A program made the position numbers and the translations under genes. A stretch of 64,000 nucleotides of DNA, from NCBI RefSeq assembly GCF_003852545.1, contig NZ_QAJR01000011.1, positions 1,014 through 65,013 on the forward strand. The letters are read 5' to 3'. Of the stretch, positions 42,293 to 49,713 are shown one piece after another. Numbering within the stretch: the first letter of the stretch is position 1; each line of letters begins with the position of its first letter. The DNA comes from Acidovorax sp. FJL06. GTDB lineage: Bacteria; Pseudomonadota; Gammaproteobacteria; Burkholderiales; Burkholderiaceae_C. A model generated the notes under the pieces. It saw nothing but the letters and a program-made list of their open reading frames with translations. It had not been told where the DNA came from and did not search any database.

Positions 42293-43245
42293 GCCGCACT
42301 GCCGACCACTTGTTCTGGATGTCCCGCTACACCGAGCGGGCAGAAAACACCGCCCGCATGCTCAATGTGAGCTACGAAACCTCGCTGCTGCCACAGGCCG
42401 CCGACGTGGCGCAGAAAGGCTGGGAAGGGTTGCTGTCCATCAGCGAGCTGATCCCGTCCTACACCGCACGGCACGGCAAGGTCGTGCCCCAGCGCGTGCT
42501 GGAGTTCATGGTGCACGATGGCAACAACCCCTCGTCCATCCTGTCGTGCCTGCGCGCAGCGCGCGAGAACGCCCGGGCCGTGCGGGGCGCGCTGACCACC
42601 GAGGTGTGGGAGACGCAGAACCAGACCTGGCTGGAGCTGCACCGCCAACTGGAGGGCGGCGCCTTCGAGCGTGACCCGGGCCAGTTCTTCGAATGGGTGA
42701 AGTACCGCTCGCACCTCTCGCGCGGGGTGACGCTCGGCACCATGCTGCAGGACGAGGCCTTCCACTTCCTGCGCCTGGGCACCTTCCTGGAGCGGGCCGA
42801 CAACACGGCGCGCCTGCTGGACGTGAAGTTCCACGCGGTTGAGAACGACTTCTTCGGCCGCGCCAGCGAGCGCAACCAGGAGAAGGACTTCTACCACTGG
42901 AGCGCCATCTTGCGCAGCGTGTCGGCCTTCGAGGTGTACCGCAAGGTTTACCGCGACGTGATCACGCCGGGCCGCGTGGCCGACCTGCTGATCCTGCGCC
43001 GCGACATGCCCCGGTCCCTGCATGCCTGCATGCGCGAAGTGGTGGACAACCTCGTGGTGGTGGCCAACCAGCAGTCGGCCGAAACCCAGCGCCGCGCGGG
43101 TCGCCTGCTGGCCGACCTGCAGTACGGGCGGATCGACGAGATCCTGTCCACGGGCCTGCACGCCTTCCTCACGCAGTTCCTGGACCGCGTGAACGACCTG
43201 GGCGGCGGCATCAGCCGCGACTTCCTGGTCCTGAGCGGCGACTGA
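42286..43245 (+). CDS. Alpha-E domain-containing protein
   Basis: A 319-residue all-helical alpha-E protein: [63 protein letters not shown], then a second similar half with [26 protein letters not shown] and [20 protein letters not shown]. The family accompanies circularly permuted ATP-grasp and transglutaminase-like proteins in a conserved cluster of unknown product; the third partner is not in this window. AAGGAGG at 42275 fixes the start. Confidence 0.92.
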   Translation: [319 protein letters not shown]

Positions 43246-43291
43246 CGCGGCAGCGCGGGACGCCTGCCCGGCACCGGCTTCGGGCGGGGCG

Positions 43292-44260
43292 TCAGCGCCC
43301 CGTGGTGCGGCCGGGCGCAGGCCGCAGGCCGGCCACCACGGCGCGCACATGGGCGACGGCGGAGTCGCGCAGCGCGTCGGTGCGCCAACCCAGCTCGATT
43401 GCAAAGCGTGGCATCTCCACGGGGCAGGGGAGCACCTGCAGCCCGCTCATGGGCGCGATGGCGTGCGCCGCATGCGCGGGCAGCGTGGCCACGGCGGCGG
43501 TGCCCTTGAGCAGGTAGGGCAGGGCTGCGAAGTGGGTGGTCGATGCGATCACGCGGCGCTTGTGCCCGGCGGCGGCCAGCACCTCGTCCACCACGCCGAT
43601 AAAGCCGCCCGACGAAATCAGCACATGGTCGCGGCCCACATAGTCGGACAGGGTCAGGCTGGGCGCGATGGCCTTGCGCGGGCGGGATCGGCGGTTGCCC
43701 GGGCCGGGGGGTGGCGGCACCTGCGGGTCGACCAGGCAGGCGTAGCCGCCTTCGCCCAGCGCTTCGTGGCTGAGCCAGCGTGTGGCCAGCCCGCTGGCGG
43801 TGATGGCCAGGTCGATCTCTCGGCCCATCAACATCTCGGCCACGATCTGGCTGTGTGTCTGGCGGAAGGCCAGGCGCAGGCCGGGCGCGTGCCGGGCCAC
43901 GGCCTGGATCAGCGCCGGCCCCAGCGCGATCTCGAAATCATCGGACATGCCGATCACCACGGAGCGGCCCTGGTAGCGCGCCTGCGGCGCCGTGCCCAGG
44001 GCCAGGCTCTCGCGGCATTTGTTCAGCGCCTCGCTGATCACGGGCTTGAGCTCCTGCGCCCGCAGGGTCGGCGCCAGGCCCCGCCCCGTGCGGGTGAACA
44101 GCGGGTCGCCATAGACATGGCGCAGGCGTGCCAGCGCGGCGCTCACGGCCGATTGCGTCACGCCCAGGCGCAGCGCCGCGCGTGTGGCGCCGCCTTCTTC
44201 GTGCAGCGCCTCGAACACGCGCAGCACGTTCAGGTCGAACCCGATATCAACATCGTTCAT
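43292..44260 (-). CDS. LysR family transcriptional regulator, divergent from nitrilase
   Basis: A 322-residue LysR-type regulator with the N-terminal winged helix (about 5-65: FDLNVLRVFEALHEEGGATRAALRLGVTQSAVSAALARLR) and a periplasmic-binding-like effector domain. The ATG at 44260 is preferred to the TTG at 44272. A dyad of the LysR operator type lies directly upstream, between this gene and the nitrilase gene, so it probably regulates both. The ligand is unknown but could be a nitrile or its product. A Pro/Arg-rich insert (PPPPGPGNRRSRPRK) near residue 195 is unusual for the family. Confidence 0.9.
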   Translation of the reverse strand: MNDVDIGFDLNVLRVFEALHEEGGATRAALRLGVTQSAVSAALARLRHVYGDPLFTRTGRGLAPTLRAQELKPVISEALNKCRESLALGTAPQARYQGRSVVIGMSDDFEIALGPALIQAVARHAPGLRLAFRQTHSQIVAEMLMGREIDLAITASGLATRWLSHEALGEGGYACLVDPQVPPPPGPGNRRSRPRKAIAPSLTLSDYVGRDHVLISSGGFIGVVDEVLAAAGHKRRVIASTTHFAALPYLLKGTAAVATLPAHAAHAIAPMSGLQVLPCPVEMPRFAIELGWRTDALRDSAVAHVRAVVAGLRPAPGRTTGR

Positions 44261-44287
44261 ATCAATCAGCAATGATCTGGTATTGAT
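44261..44287. promoter_or_regulatory. Probable LysR-type operator
   Basis: ATCAAT-N15-ATTGAT, an inverted repeat of the T-N11-A class used by LysR regulators, starting at the base before the regulator's ATG and facing the nitrilase gene. A second inner dyad AATGATCTGG/ATCATT-like sequence overlaps it. Confidence 0.6.
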
Positions 44288-44353
44288 TCATCTTAGGGCC
44301 TTGGGAACACTGCGGTCTTCCTTGTTCTTCAACGACCTTCCGGAGCCCTGGAC

Positions 44354-45277
44354 ATGACCCTGATCACCGTCGCCGCCCTGCAGATGGGCGCATCGCCGCA
44401 CGGCACGCAGCAGACACTGGCCGACATCCTGGCCTATGAATCCGAGATCAAGGCCGCAGGCGCGCGCCTGGTGGTGTTGCCCGAGGCCCTGCTGGGCGGC
44501 TACCCCAAGGGCGAGATCTTCGGCGCGCGCCTGGGCTACCGCCTGCCCGAAGGGCGCGAGTCGTATGCGCGCTACCACGCGGGCGCCATCGACGTGCCGG
44601 GGCCTGAAACGCAGGCCCTGGCCGAGCTGTCGGCGCGCACCGGCGCCACGCTGGTGCTGGGCGTGATCGAGCGCTCCGGCAGCACGCTGTACTGCACGGC
44701 GCTGTACTTCGACCCGGACGAGGGCCTGGTGGCCAAACACCGCAAGCTCATGCCCACGGGCACGGAGCGCCTGATCTGGGGCATGGGCGACGGCTCCACC
44801 CTGCCGGTGGTCGACTCCGCCGTGGGCCGGGTCGGGGCCGTCATCTGCTGGGAAAACCACATGCCGCTGCTGCGCACGGCCATGTATGCCCAGGGGGTGC
44901 AGGTCTGGTGTGCGCCCACGGTGGACGAGCGCGACATCTGGCAATGCTCCATGCGCCACATCGCGCACGAGGGGCGGTGTTTCGTGATCAGCGCCTGCCA
45001 GGTGCAGCCTTCGCCGCGCGAGCTGGGCGTGGAAGCCCCCGGCTGGGATGCCGACCGGCCGCTGATCCGTGGCAACAGCGTGATCGTGGGCCCGCTCGGC
45101 GACGTGCTGGCCGGCCCGCTGCAGGGCAAGGCGGGCCTGTTGACGGCGCAGATTGACGTGGACGAGCTGGTGCGCGCGCGCTACGACTTCGACGTGGTGG
45201 GCCACTACGCGCGGCCCGATGTGTTCAGCCTGCAGGTGGACCGGCAGGCGAAGCAGGCGGTGGTGTTCCGGGACTGA
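44354..45277 (+). CDS. Nitrilase family amidohydrolase
   Basis: A 307-residue enzyme of the nitrilase branch of the CN-hydrolase superfamily. The catalytic Glu44 in [12 protein letters not shown], Lys131 in [11 protein letters not shown] and Cys165 in [12 protein letters not shown] are all present, and WEN after Cys is characteristic of true nitrilases rather than amidases, so it should turn a nitrile into an acid and ammonia. The substrate is unknown. It is divergent from a LysR regulator with an operator between, and followed by a long repeat-filled gap. Confidence 0.92.
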   Translation: MTLITVAALQMGASPHGTQQTLADILAYESEIKAAGARLVVLPEALLGGYPKGEIFGARLGYRLPEGRESYARYHAGAIDVPGPETQALAELSARTGATLVLGVIERSGSTLYCTALYFDPDEGLVAKHRKLMPTGTERLIWGMGDGSTLPVVDSAVGRVGAVICWENHMPLLRTAMYAQGVQVWCAPTVDERDIWQCSMRHIAHEGRCFVISACQVQPSPRELGVEAPGWDADRPLIRGNSVIVGPLGDVLAGPLQGKAGLLTAQIDVDELVRARYDFDVVGHYARPDVFSLQVDRQAKQAVVFRD

Positions 45278-45282
45278 AGGGA

Positions 45283-45400
45283 AACCCCCCCCTGAGTCGC
45301 TTCGCGCCTTCCCCCTCTCTCGCTTCGCGGGAGGGGGACGCCCCCAGCGCGGCGGGGCGGCCCTTGCGCGGGGGCGCTGGCGTGGGCCGAGCCGGTTGCA
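45283..45400. repeat. GC-rich hairpin repeat after the nitrilase gene
   Basis: A poly-C start, GAGTCGCTTCGCGCC, then CCCCCTC / GAGGGGG flanking a CGCTTCGCG loop, then GCGCGGCGGGGCGGCCC, and GGGGGCGCTGGCG. I recall similar intergenic sequences in Comamonadaceae genomes, but this was not checked here. The stem may terminate the nitrilase transcript. With the next element it fills the whole 320-bp gap to the VF530 gene; no gene is seen. Confidence 0.5.
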
Positions 45401-45430
45401 TCAGTTGCGGGTGGCGTGCGGCGCCATGGA

Positions 45431-45552
45431 TAACTGATACCAGTTTGCGTTCAATCAGCAAGAACCGTTCGGGCTGAGCCTGTCGAAGCCTCGCTCGGCG
45501 CTACGGCAGGCTCAGCGTAAACGGACTGATATTTTTGAACGCATACCAGTTA
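45431..45552. repeat. Nested palindrome with REP-like core
   Basis: The outer arms are TAACTG..GCGTTCA on the left and TGAACGC..CAGTTA on the right (7 and 6 bases paired, with an extra block on the left). Inside lies GTTCGGGCTGAGCCTGTCGA paired imperfectly with GGCAGGCTCAGCGTAAACGG. The inner sequence is the same as in the element at 62378. Confidence 0.65.
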
Positions 45553-45597
45553 GGGCAGCCTGTGCAGGCCTGCCATTCGTGCGGAATATTGGGGGGA

Positions 45598-45900
45598 TCA
45601 GCCCAGACCTTGCCGCTTCTGCTCGCGCAGCATGAAGAGGTACAGGCCCTCCACCTTCTCGCGGGCCCAGGGCGTCTTGCGCAGGAACTTGAGGCTGGAA
45701 CCCACGCTGGGCTCGCTCTGGAAGCAGCGGATCGGGATGCGCTGGCCCAGTTCGTGCCAGCCAAAATAGTCCGCCAGGGCCACCACCATGGCCTCCAGCG
45801 TCACGCCATGCAGCGGGTTGCGTGGCTGGGCGGGTTGTGCCGGCGTGCTGTCGGAGGGCGCGGCAGGCGGTGCGGGTGGCGGGGTCTCAGGGGTGCTCAT
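45598..45900 (-). CDS. VF530 family DNA-binding protein
   Basis: A 100-residue protein with a disordered Pro/Ala-rich N-terminal 28 residues and the VF530 (DUF2132) fold from about residue 29: PLHGVTLEAMVVALADYFGW, ELGQRIPIRCFQSEPSVGSS and LKFLRKTPWAREKVEGLYL. The Vibrio representative binds DNA; the physiological role is unknown. It is followed on the same strand by a LysR gene's 3' region, 46 bp away, which ends before it, so the two could be cotranscribed (LysR first). Confidence 0.9.
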   Translation of the reverse strand: MSTPETPPPAPPAAPSDSTPAQPAQPRNPLHGVTLEAMVVALADYFGWHELGQRIPIRCFQSEPSVGSSLKFLRKTPWAREKVEGLYLFMLREQKRQGLG

Positions 45901-45945
45901 GCCCCAAGCATACCGGCTGCAGGCAGCGCTCGGCGCGTGCGCCGC

Positions 45946-46863
45946 TCAGGCCTTGCGCTGCATGTGGGCCTCGCGCTGGAACAGCTCGGCTGTCCAATCC
46001 ACAAAAGCACGCACCTTGGCGCTCAGGTGGCGGTTGGGGGGGTAGACCACGTACACGGGCAGCAGGGGCTGGGTCCATCCGGGCAGGATCTGCACCAGCG
46101 CGCCGCTTTGCAGGTGGCGCTCGGCCTGGAAGCTTGTGATCTGGCCGATGCCCAGCCCTGCGGTCAGGGAGGTCACATAGGCGTTGGCCTCGTTCACGCT
46201 CAGCTGGTAGGGCCCCGCAATGTCGATGGATTCGGGGCCCTGGCGGAACTCCAGCGGGTAGTGCCGGCCCGAGTGCGGGGAGAAATAGATCAGGCTGGTG
46301 TGTTTTTCCTCGATCTCCAGCGGGTGCGCCGGCGTGCCTTTGCGCGCCAGGTAGTCGGGCGAGGCCACGGTGATGAACTCCAGGTTGCCGATGCGGCGCG
46401 CCACCAGCGACTGGTCGCTGAGTTCTCCGCCGCGTATCACGCAGTCCACGTTGTCGCCGATCAGGTCGACGATGCGGTCGCTCACCCCCAGGTCCAGCTG
46501 GATGTCGGGGTAGCGCGCATGGAAATCGGCCAGGTGGGGAATCAGCAGCAGCTGCGCCACCGAGGTGCCCACGTCGATGCGCAGCCGCCCGCGCGGGTTG
46601 GCGCGCGCGTTGGTCATGCTGGCCTCGATGTCGTCCAGGTCGGTCAGCAGGCGCACCGTGCGGTCGTAGTAGGCCGCGCCGTCGGGGGTCACCGTCACGC
46701 GGCGCGTGGTGCGGTTGAGCAGCTTCACGCGCAGGCGCTCCTCCAGTGCCTGGACATGTTTGGTGACTGTGGCCTTGGGCAGCGAAAGCGAATCCGCCGC
46801 CCGGGTGAACGTGCCGGCCTCCACCACCCGCACGAATATGCGCATGGCCTGTATCTGGTCCAT
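45946..46863 (-). CDS. LysR family transcriptional regulator
   Basis: A 305-residue LysR-type regulator of the DsdC/CrgA-like subgroup: MDQIQAMRIFVRVVEAGTFTRAADSLSLPKATVTKHVQALEE gives the winged helix at the start, and YVVYPPNRHLSAKVRAFVDW ends the effector domain. AAGGAG before the ATG at 46863 fixes the start; further upstream sequence is non-coding. It is divergent from the alpha/beta-fold hydrolase gene that precedes the efflux operon and is the natural candidate regulator of those genes. Confidence 0.92.
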   Translation of the reverse strand: MDQIQAMRIFVRVVEAGTFTRAADSLSLPKATVTKHVQALEERLRVKLLNRTTRRVTVTPDGAAYYDRTVRLLTDLDDIEASMTNARANPRGRLRIDVGTSVAQLLLIPHLADFHARYPDIQLDLGVSDRIVDLIGDNVDCVIRGGELSDQSLVARRIGNLEFITVASPDYLARKGTPAHPLEIEEKHTSLIYFSPHSGRHYPLEFRQGPESIDIAGPYQLSVNEANAYVTSLTAGLGIGQITSFQAERHLQSGALVQILPGWTQPLLPVYVVYPPNRHLSAKVRAFVDWTAELFQREAHMQRKA

Positions 46864-47072
46864 GGCTTCTCCTTGAATCTGGAACGTCAGCACCCACCAG
46901 TGGGTGCCAACACGCTCCGGGGAATTCTCACACGCGCCCCAGGTTCCGATTGTTGAGCTTTTGGAAACAGTGCGGTGGTGTTTGGCCTGTTTATCGGAAA
47001 GGCCCAAGCCACTACATTTCATCCATCGTCAACCGAGCCTCCACCTGTCCACCTACTTACTGGGTACCTGCC

Positions 47073-47954
47073 ATGCAGCCCGACCGCCCGTCTTCGTCAT
47101 CCCCGCCATCGCAGTCTGCTGCGGCGCCCGCAAAGGCGTCCGGGGCGGGCAGGTCCGTGTGCGCTGATTCCACCATTGAGGTGGCCAAAGGGCAGGATGT
47201 GGCCGTGCGCATGTATGGCCGCAAGAAGGCGGGGCAGGCGTCCCCCGTGGTCGTGCACTTCCATGGCGGCGCGTTCATGTCGGGCAACCTGGACAACGGC
47301 TGCACCGTGGCCTCGCTGCTCGAAGGCGCGGGCGCGGTGGTGGTCTCGGTGGCGTATCCGCTCACACCGTTTCCGCAGCCCGTGGACACCGGCTACGACG
47401 TGCTCAAGTGGGTGCACCGCAATCGCACCAAGCTGGGCGGGCAGGGCTCCCAGGTCTACCTGGCCGGGGAAGAGGCCGGTGGCAACCTGGCCGCTGCCGT
47501 GGCGCTGATGGCACGCGACCAGTCACACCCCCCTTTGGCCGGGCAGATCCTGCTGTCGCCCATGCTGGACCCGTGCGTGGGCACGGCCTCGCTGCGCGAG
47601 GCCACGGGCGATGCCACCGGCTGCAAATGGACCGAAGGCTGGCGCAATTTTCTGCGCTGCCCGCGCGATGCCGAGCACCCGTATGCCGTGCCCGCCGGCG
47701 CGCACCGTTTGGCGGGCTTGCCGCCCACGCTGGTGCTGGTGGGCGACACCGACCCCATGCACGACGAGGCCCTGGCCTACGCAGCCCGCCTGGAGTCTGC
47801 GGGCCTGCAGGTCACGCGCCGTGTCTTCTCGAAGACGGCGCAGTGGCCCGATGCGCTGCTGCAGACCGGCGAGCACGAATGCCCTTGCGCTGCGGGTGCG
47901 CAAGAGCAGTTCCGCCAGTTCTTCGAAGCCACCCGATGTCCGGTGCCTTCCTGA
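47073..47954 (+). CDS. Alpha/beta-hydrolase-fold protein lacking the catalytic serine
   Basis: A 293-residue protein of the hormone-sensitive-lipase-like (HSL) family. The oxyanion-hole HGG is at 64-66 in VHFHGGAFMSG. The nucleophile elbow, normally GDSAGGN, reads GEEAGGN at 132-138, so Glu134 replaces the Ser. Asp227 in DTDPMHDEAL and a possible His268 are in place. A lost nucleophile suggests a binding or regulatory role rather than esterase activity. It lies between the divergent LysR gene and the efflux operon. N-terminal Ser/Ala-rich residues may be a linker or part of a poor start call. Confidence 0.8.
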   Translation: MQPDRPSSSSPPSQSAAAPAKASGAGRSVCADSTIEVAKGQDVAVRMYGRKKAGQASPVVVHFHGGAFMSGNLDNGCTVASLLEGAGAVVVSVAYPLTPFPQPVDTGYDVLKWVHRNRTKLGGQGSQVYLAGEEAGGNLAAAVALMARDQSHPPLAGQILLSPMLDPCVGTASLREATGDATGCKWTEGWRNFLRCPRDAEHPYAVPAGAHRLAGLPPTLVLVGDTDPMHDEALAYAARLESAGLQVTRRVFSKTAQWPDALLQTGEHECPCAAGAQEQFRQFFEATRCPVPS

Positions 47955-48168
47955 GAAAAGCCCGGGCCGCAGCAAGCCATTGACCTCAAGGTGGGTTGGG
48001 GTTTGAGGCTGCGGTCTCCCCACCCGCCACCCGCTTTCCAACGCTGATTTTTCCGGCACGCCGTGCCGGAGGGAGAGGCTTTGCCCGCGCATTTCTGCAA
48101 GCCGTGCCCGTCCAGGGCAGGACGGCTGGCAGGGCCATTGATGTCAACGATACGGAGGAAATAACAGC

Positions 48169-48252
48169 ATGAACAACACATCGCGTTTCTCGGCGGCTCG
48201 CAGCCACGGCTGTCACGGCGCACTGCACGGCCGCGCCTTCCCGGCGCGCTAG
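48169..48252 (+). CDS. Possible leader peptide upstream of the RND efflux operon
   Basis: A 27-residue frame starting MNNTSRFSAARSHGCHGALH and ending FPAR, rich in His, Arg and Gly, with the strong ribosome-binding sequence GGAGGAA ten bases before its ATG. The downstream adaptor gene starts 167 bp later with no comparable site. In the gap lies a GGCCCA/TGGGCC stem (48313-48330). Such an arrangement could be a translated leader that senses ribosome stalling. It could also be chance. The rest of the 465-bp gap (47955-48419) holds a TCCGGCAC/GTGCCGGA hairpin at 48052-48070 and no other gene. Confidence 0.4.
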   Translation: MNNTSRFSAARSHGCHGALHGRAFPAR

Positions 48253-48419
48253 CCACAGGCATGCGGCCGAGGCCTTGACTCTTTCACCGTGTCAATGCCG
48301 AGACTGCCCCTTGGCCCACGGCCTTGGGCCCTGCCACTTCCGTTCAACGAGCACCGACGGGCCGCAGAGCCCATTCCCCTGCCCGCCCCGCCAGGCGGCC
48401 CCAACGATTGAATATTGAA

Positions 48420-49679
48420 ATGACCATGAACTCCAACCCGCTCTCCAAGAACCGCCCCCTGGGCCTGGCCACCATCGCCACCGCTGTCACGGCTGCTGTC
48501 GCGGCCCTGATCCTCGTCTTCCAGGCGCCCACGGCGCAGGCCAACGGCGAAGGCGCCATGCCGCCCGCCATGCCGGTGTCGGTCGCTGCCGTGGTGCAAA
48601 AGGACATCTCGCTGTGGGACGAGTTCTCCGGCCGGCTCGAAGCCGTGCAGCGCGTGGACGTGCGCCCGCGCGTCTCGGGCGCCGTGCAGGCCGTGCACTT
48701 CCGCGAAGGCTCGCTGGTCAAGCAGGGCGACCTGCTGGTCACGGTGGACCCGGCACCCTACGCCGCCGAGGTCGACCGCGCCGAGGCCCAGGTGGTGGCC
48801 GCCCAGGCCCGCGTGTCATACACGCGCAGCGAACTGGAGCGCGCCACGCGCCTGCTCGAAGAAAAAGCCATTGCCCAGCGCGAGCACGACGAGCGCCTGA
48901 ACGCCCAGCGCGAGGCCGATGCCAACCTGCGCGCCGCCCAGGCCGCGCTGCAGACCGCCAAGCTCAACCTGGGCTACACCCAGGTGCGCGCCCCGGTGGC
49001 GGGCCGCGTGGGCCGCATCGAAGTCACCGTGGGCAACCTGGTGGCGGCCGGTGCGGGCGCCCCCGTGCTGACCACGCTGGTGTCCGTGAGCCCGATCTAC
49101 GCGAGCTTCGACACCGATGAGCAGATCGTGGTGAAAGCCCTGGTCGACCTGCAAAACGGCCAGCGCGGCCACAGCGCGCGCCAGCTCATCGAGCGCATCC
49201 CCGTGCAGATGGGCACCGGCACCACGGGCGGCACGCCGCACGCCGGTCGCTTGCAGCTCATCGACAACCAGGTCGATGCCAAGAGCGGCACGGTGCGCGT
49301 GCGCGCCGTGTTCGACAACGAAGACGGCGCCTTGATGCCCGGCCAGTTCGCGCGCATTCGCATGGGCCAGGCCCGCAACACGCAAGCGCTGCTGATCAAC
49401 GAGCGTGCCGTGGGCACCGACCAGAACAAGAAGTTCGTGATGGTGGTGGGCGAGGGCAACAAGGCCGAATACCGCGAAGTCACGCTGGGCGCGCCGATCG
49501 ACGGCCTGCGCGTGGTCACGTCGGGCCTGAAGGCGGGCGAGAACATCGTCGTCAACGGCCTGCAGCGCGTGCGCCCCGGTGCCGTGGTGGCGCCCCAGTC
49601 GGTCCCCATGACCGCCAAGGCCGAGGTGGCGGGCGATCGCAAGGAAGCCAAGAACAACACCAAGTCGCCTGCCGCGTGA
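48420..49679 (+). CDS. RND efflux periplasmic adaptor subunit (MexE/AcrA type)
   Basis: A 419-residue membrane fusion protein. After a membrane anchor or signal segment (about 15-40), the lipoyl half-motifs (DEFSGRLEAVQRVDVRPRVS and VRAPVAGRVGRIEVTVGNLV) flank an alpha-hairpin, followed by beta-barrel and membrane-proximal domains, ending LQRVRPGAVV. The lysine-rich tail is normal. The first ATG of two close ones (48420, 48426) is used. It is the first gene of the tripartite operon with the permease and outer-membrane factor. Confidence 0.94.
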   Translation: MTMNSNPLSKNRPLGLATIATAVTAAVAALILVFQAPTAQANGEGAMPPAMPVSVAAVVQKDISLWDEFSGRLEAVQRVDVRPRVSGAVQAVHFREGSLVKQGDLLVTVDPAPYAAEVDRAEAQVVAAQARVSYTRSELERATRLLEEKAIAQREHDERLNAQREADANLRAAQAALQTAKLNLGYTQVRAPVAGRVGRIEVTVGNLVAAGAGAPVLTTLVSVSPIYASFDTDEQIVVKALVDLQNGQRGHSARQLIERIPVQMGTGTTGGTPHAGRLQLIDNQVDAKSGTVRVRAVFDNEDGALMPGQFARIRMGQARNTQALLINERAVGTDQNKKFVMVVGEGNKAEYREVTLGAPIDGLRVVTSGLKAGENIVVNGLQRVRPGAVVAPQSVPMTAKAEVAGDRKEAKNNTKSPAA

Positions 49680-49713
49680 GCACGGGCCAGAGCGACACCA
49701 GGAATTTGCATCC

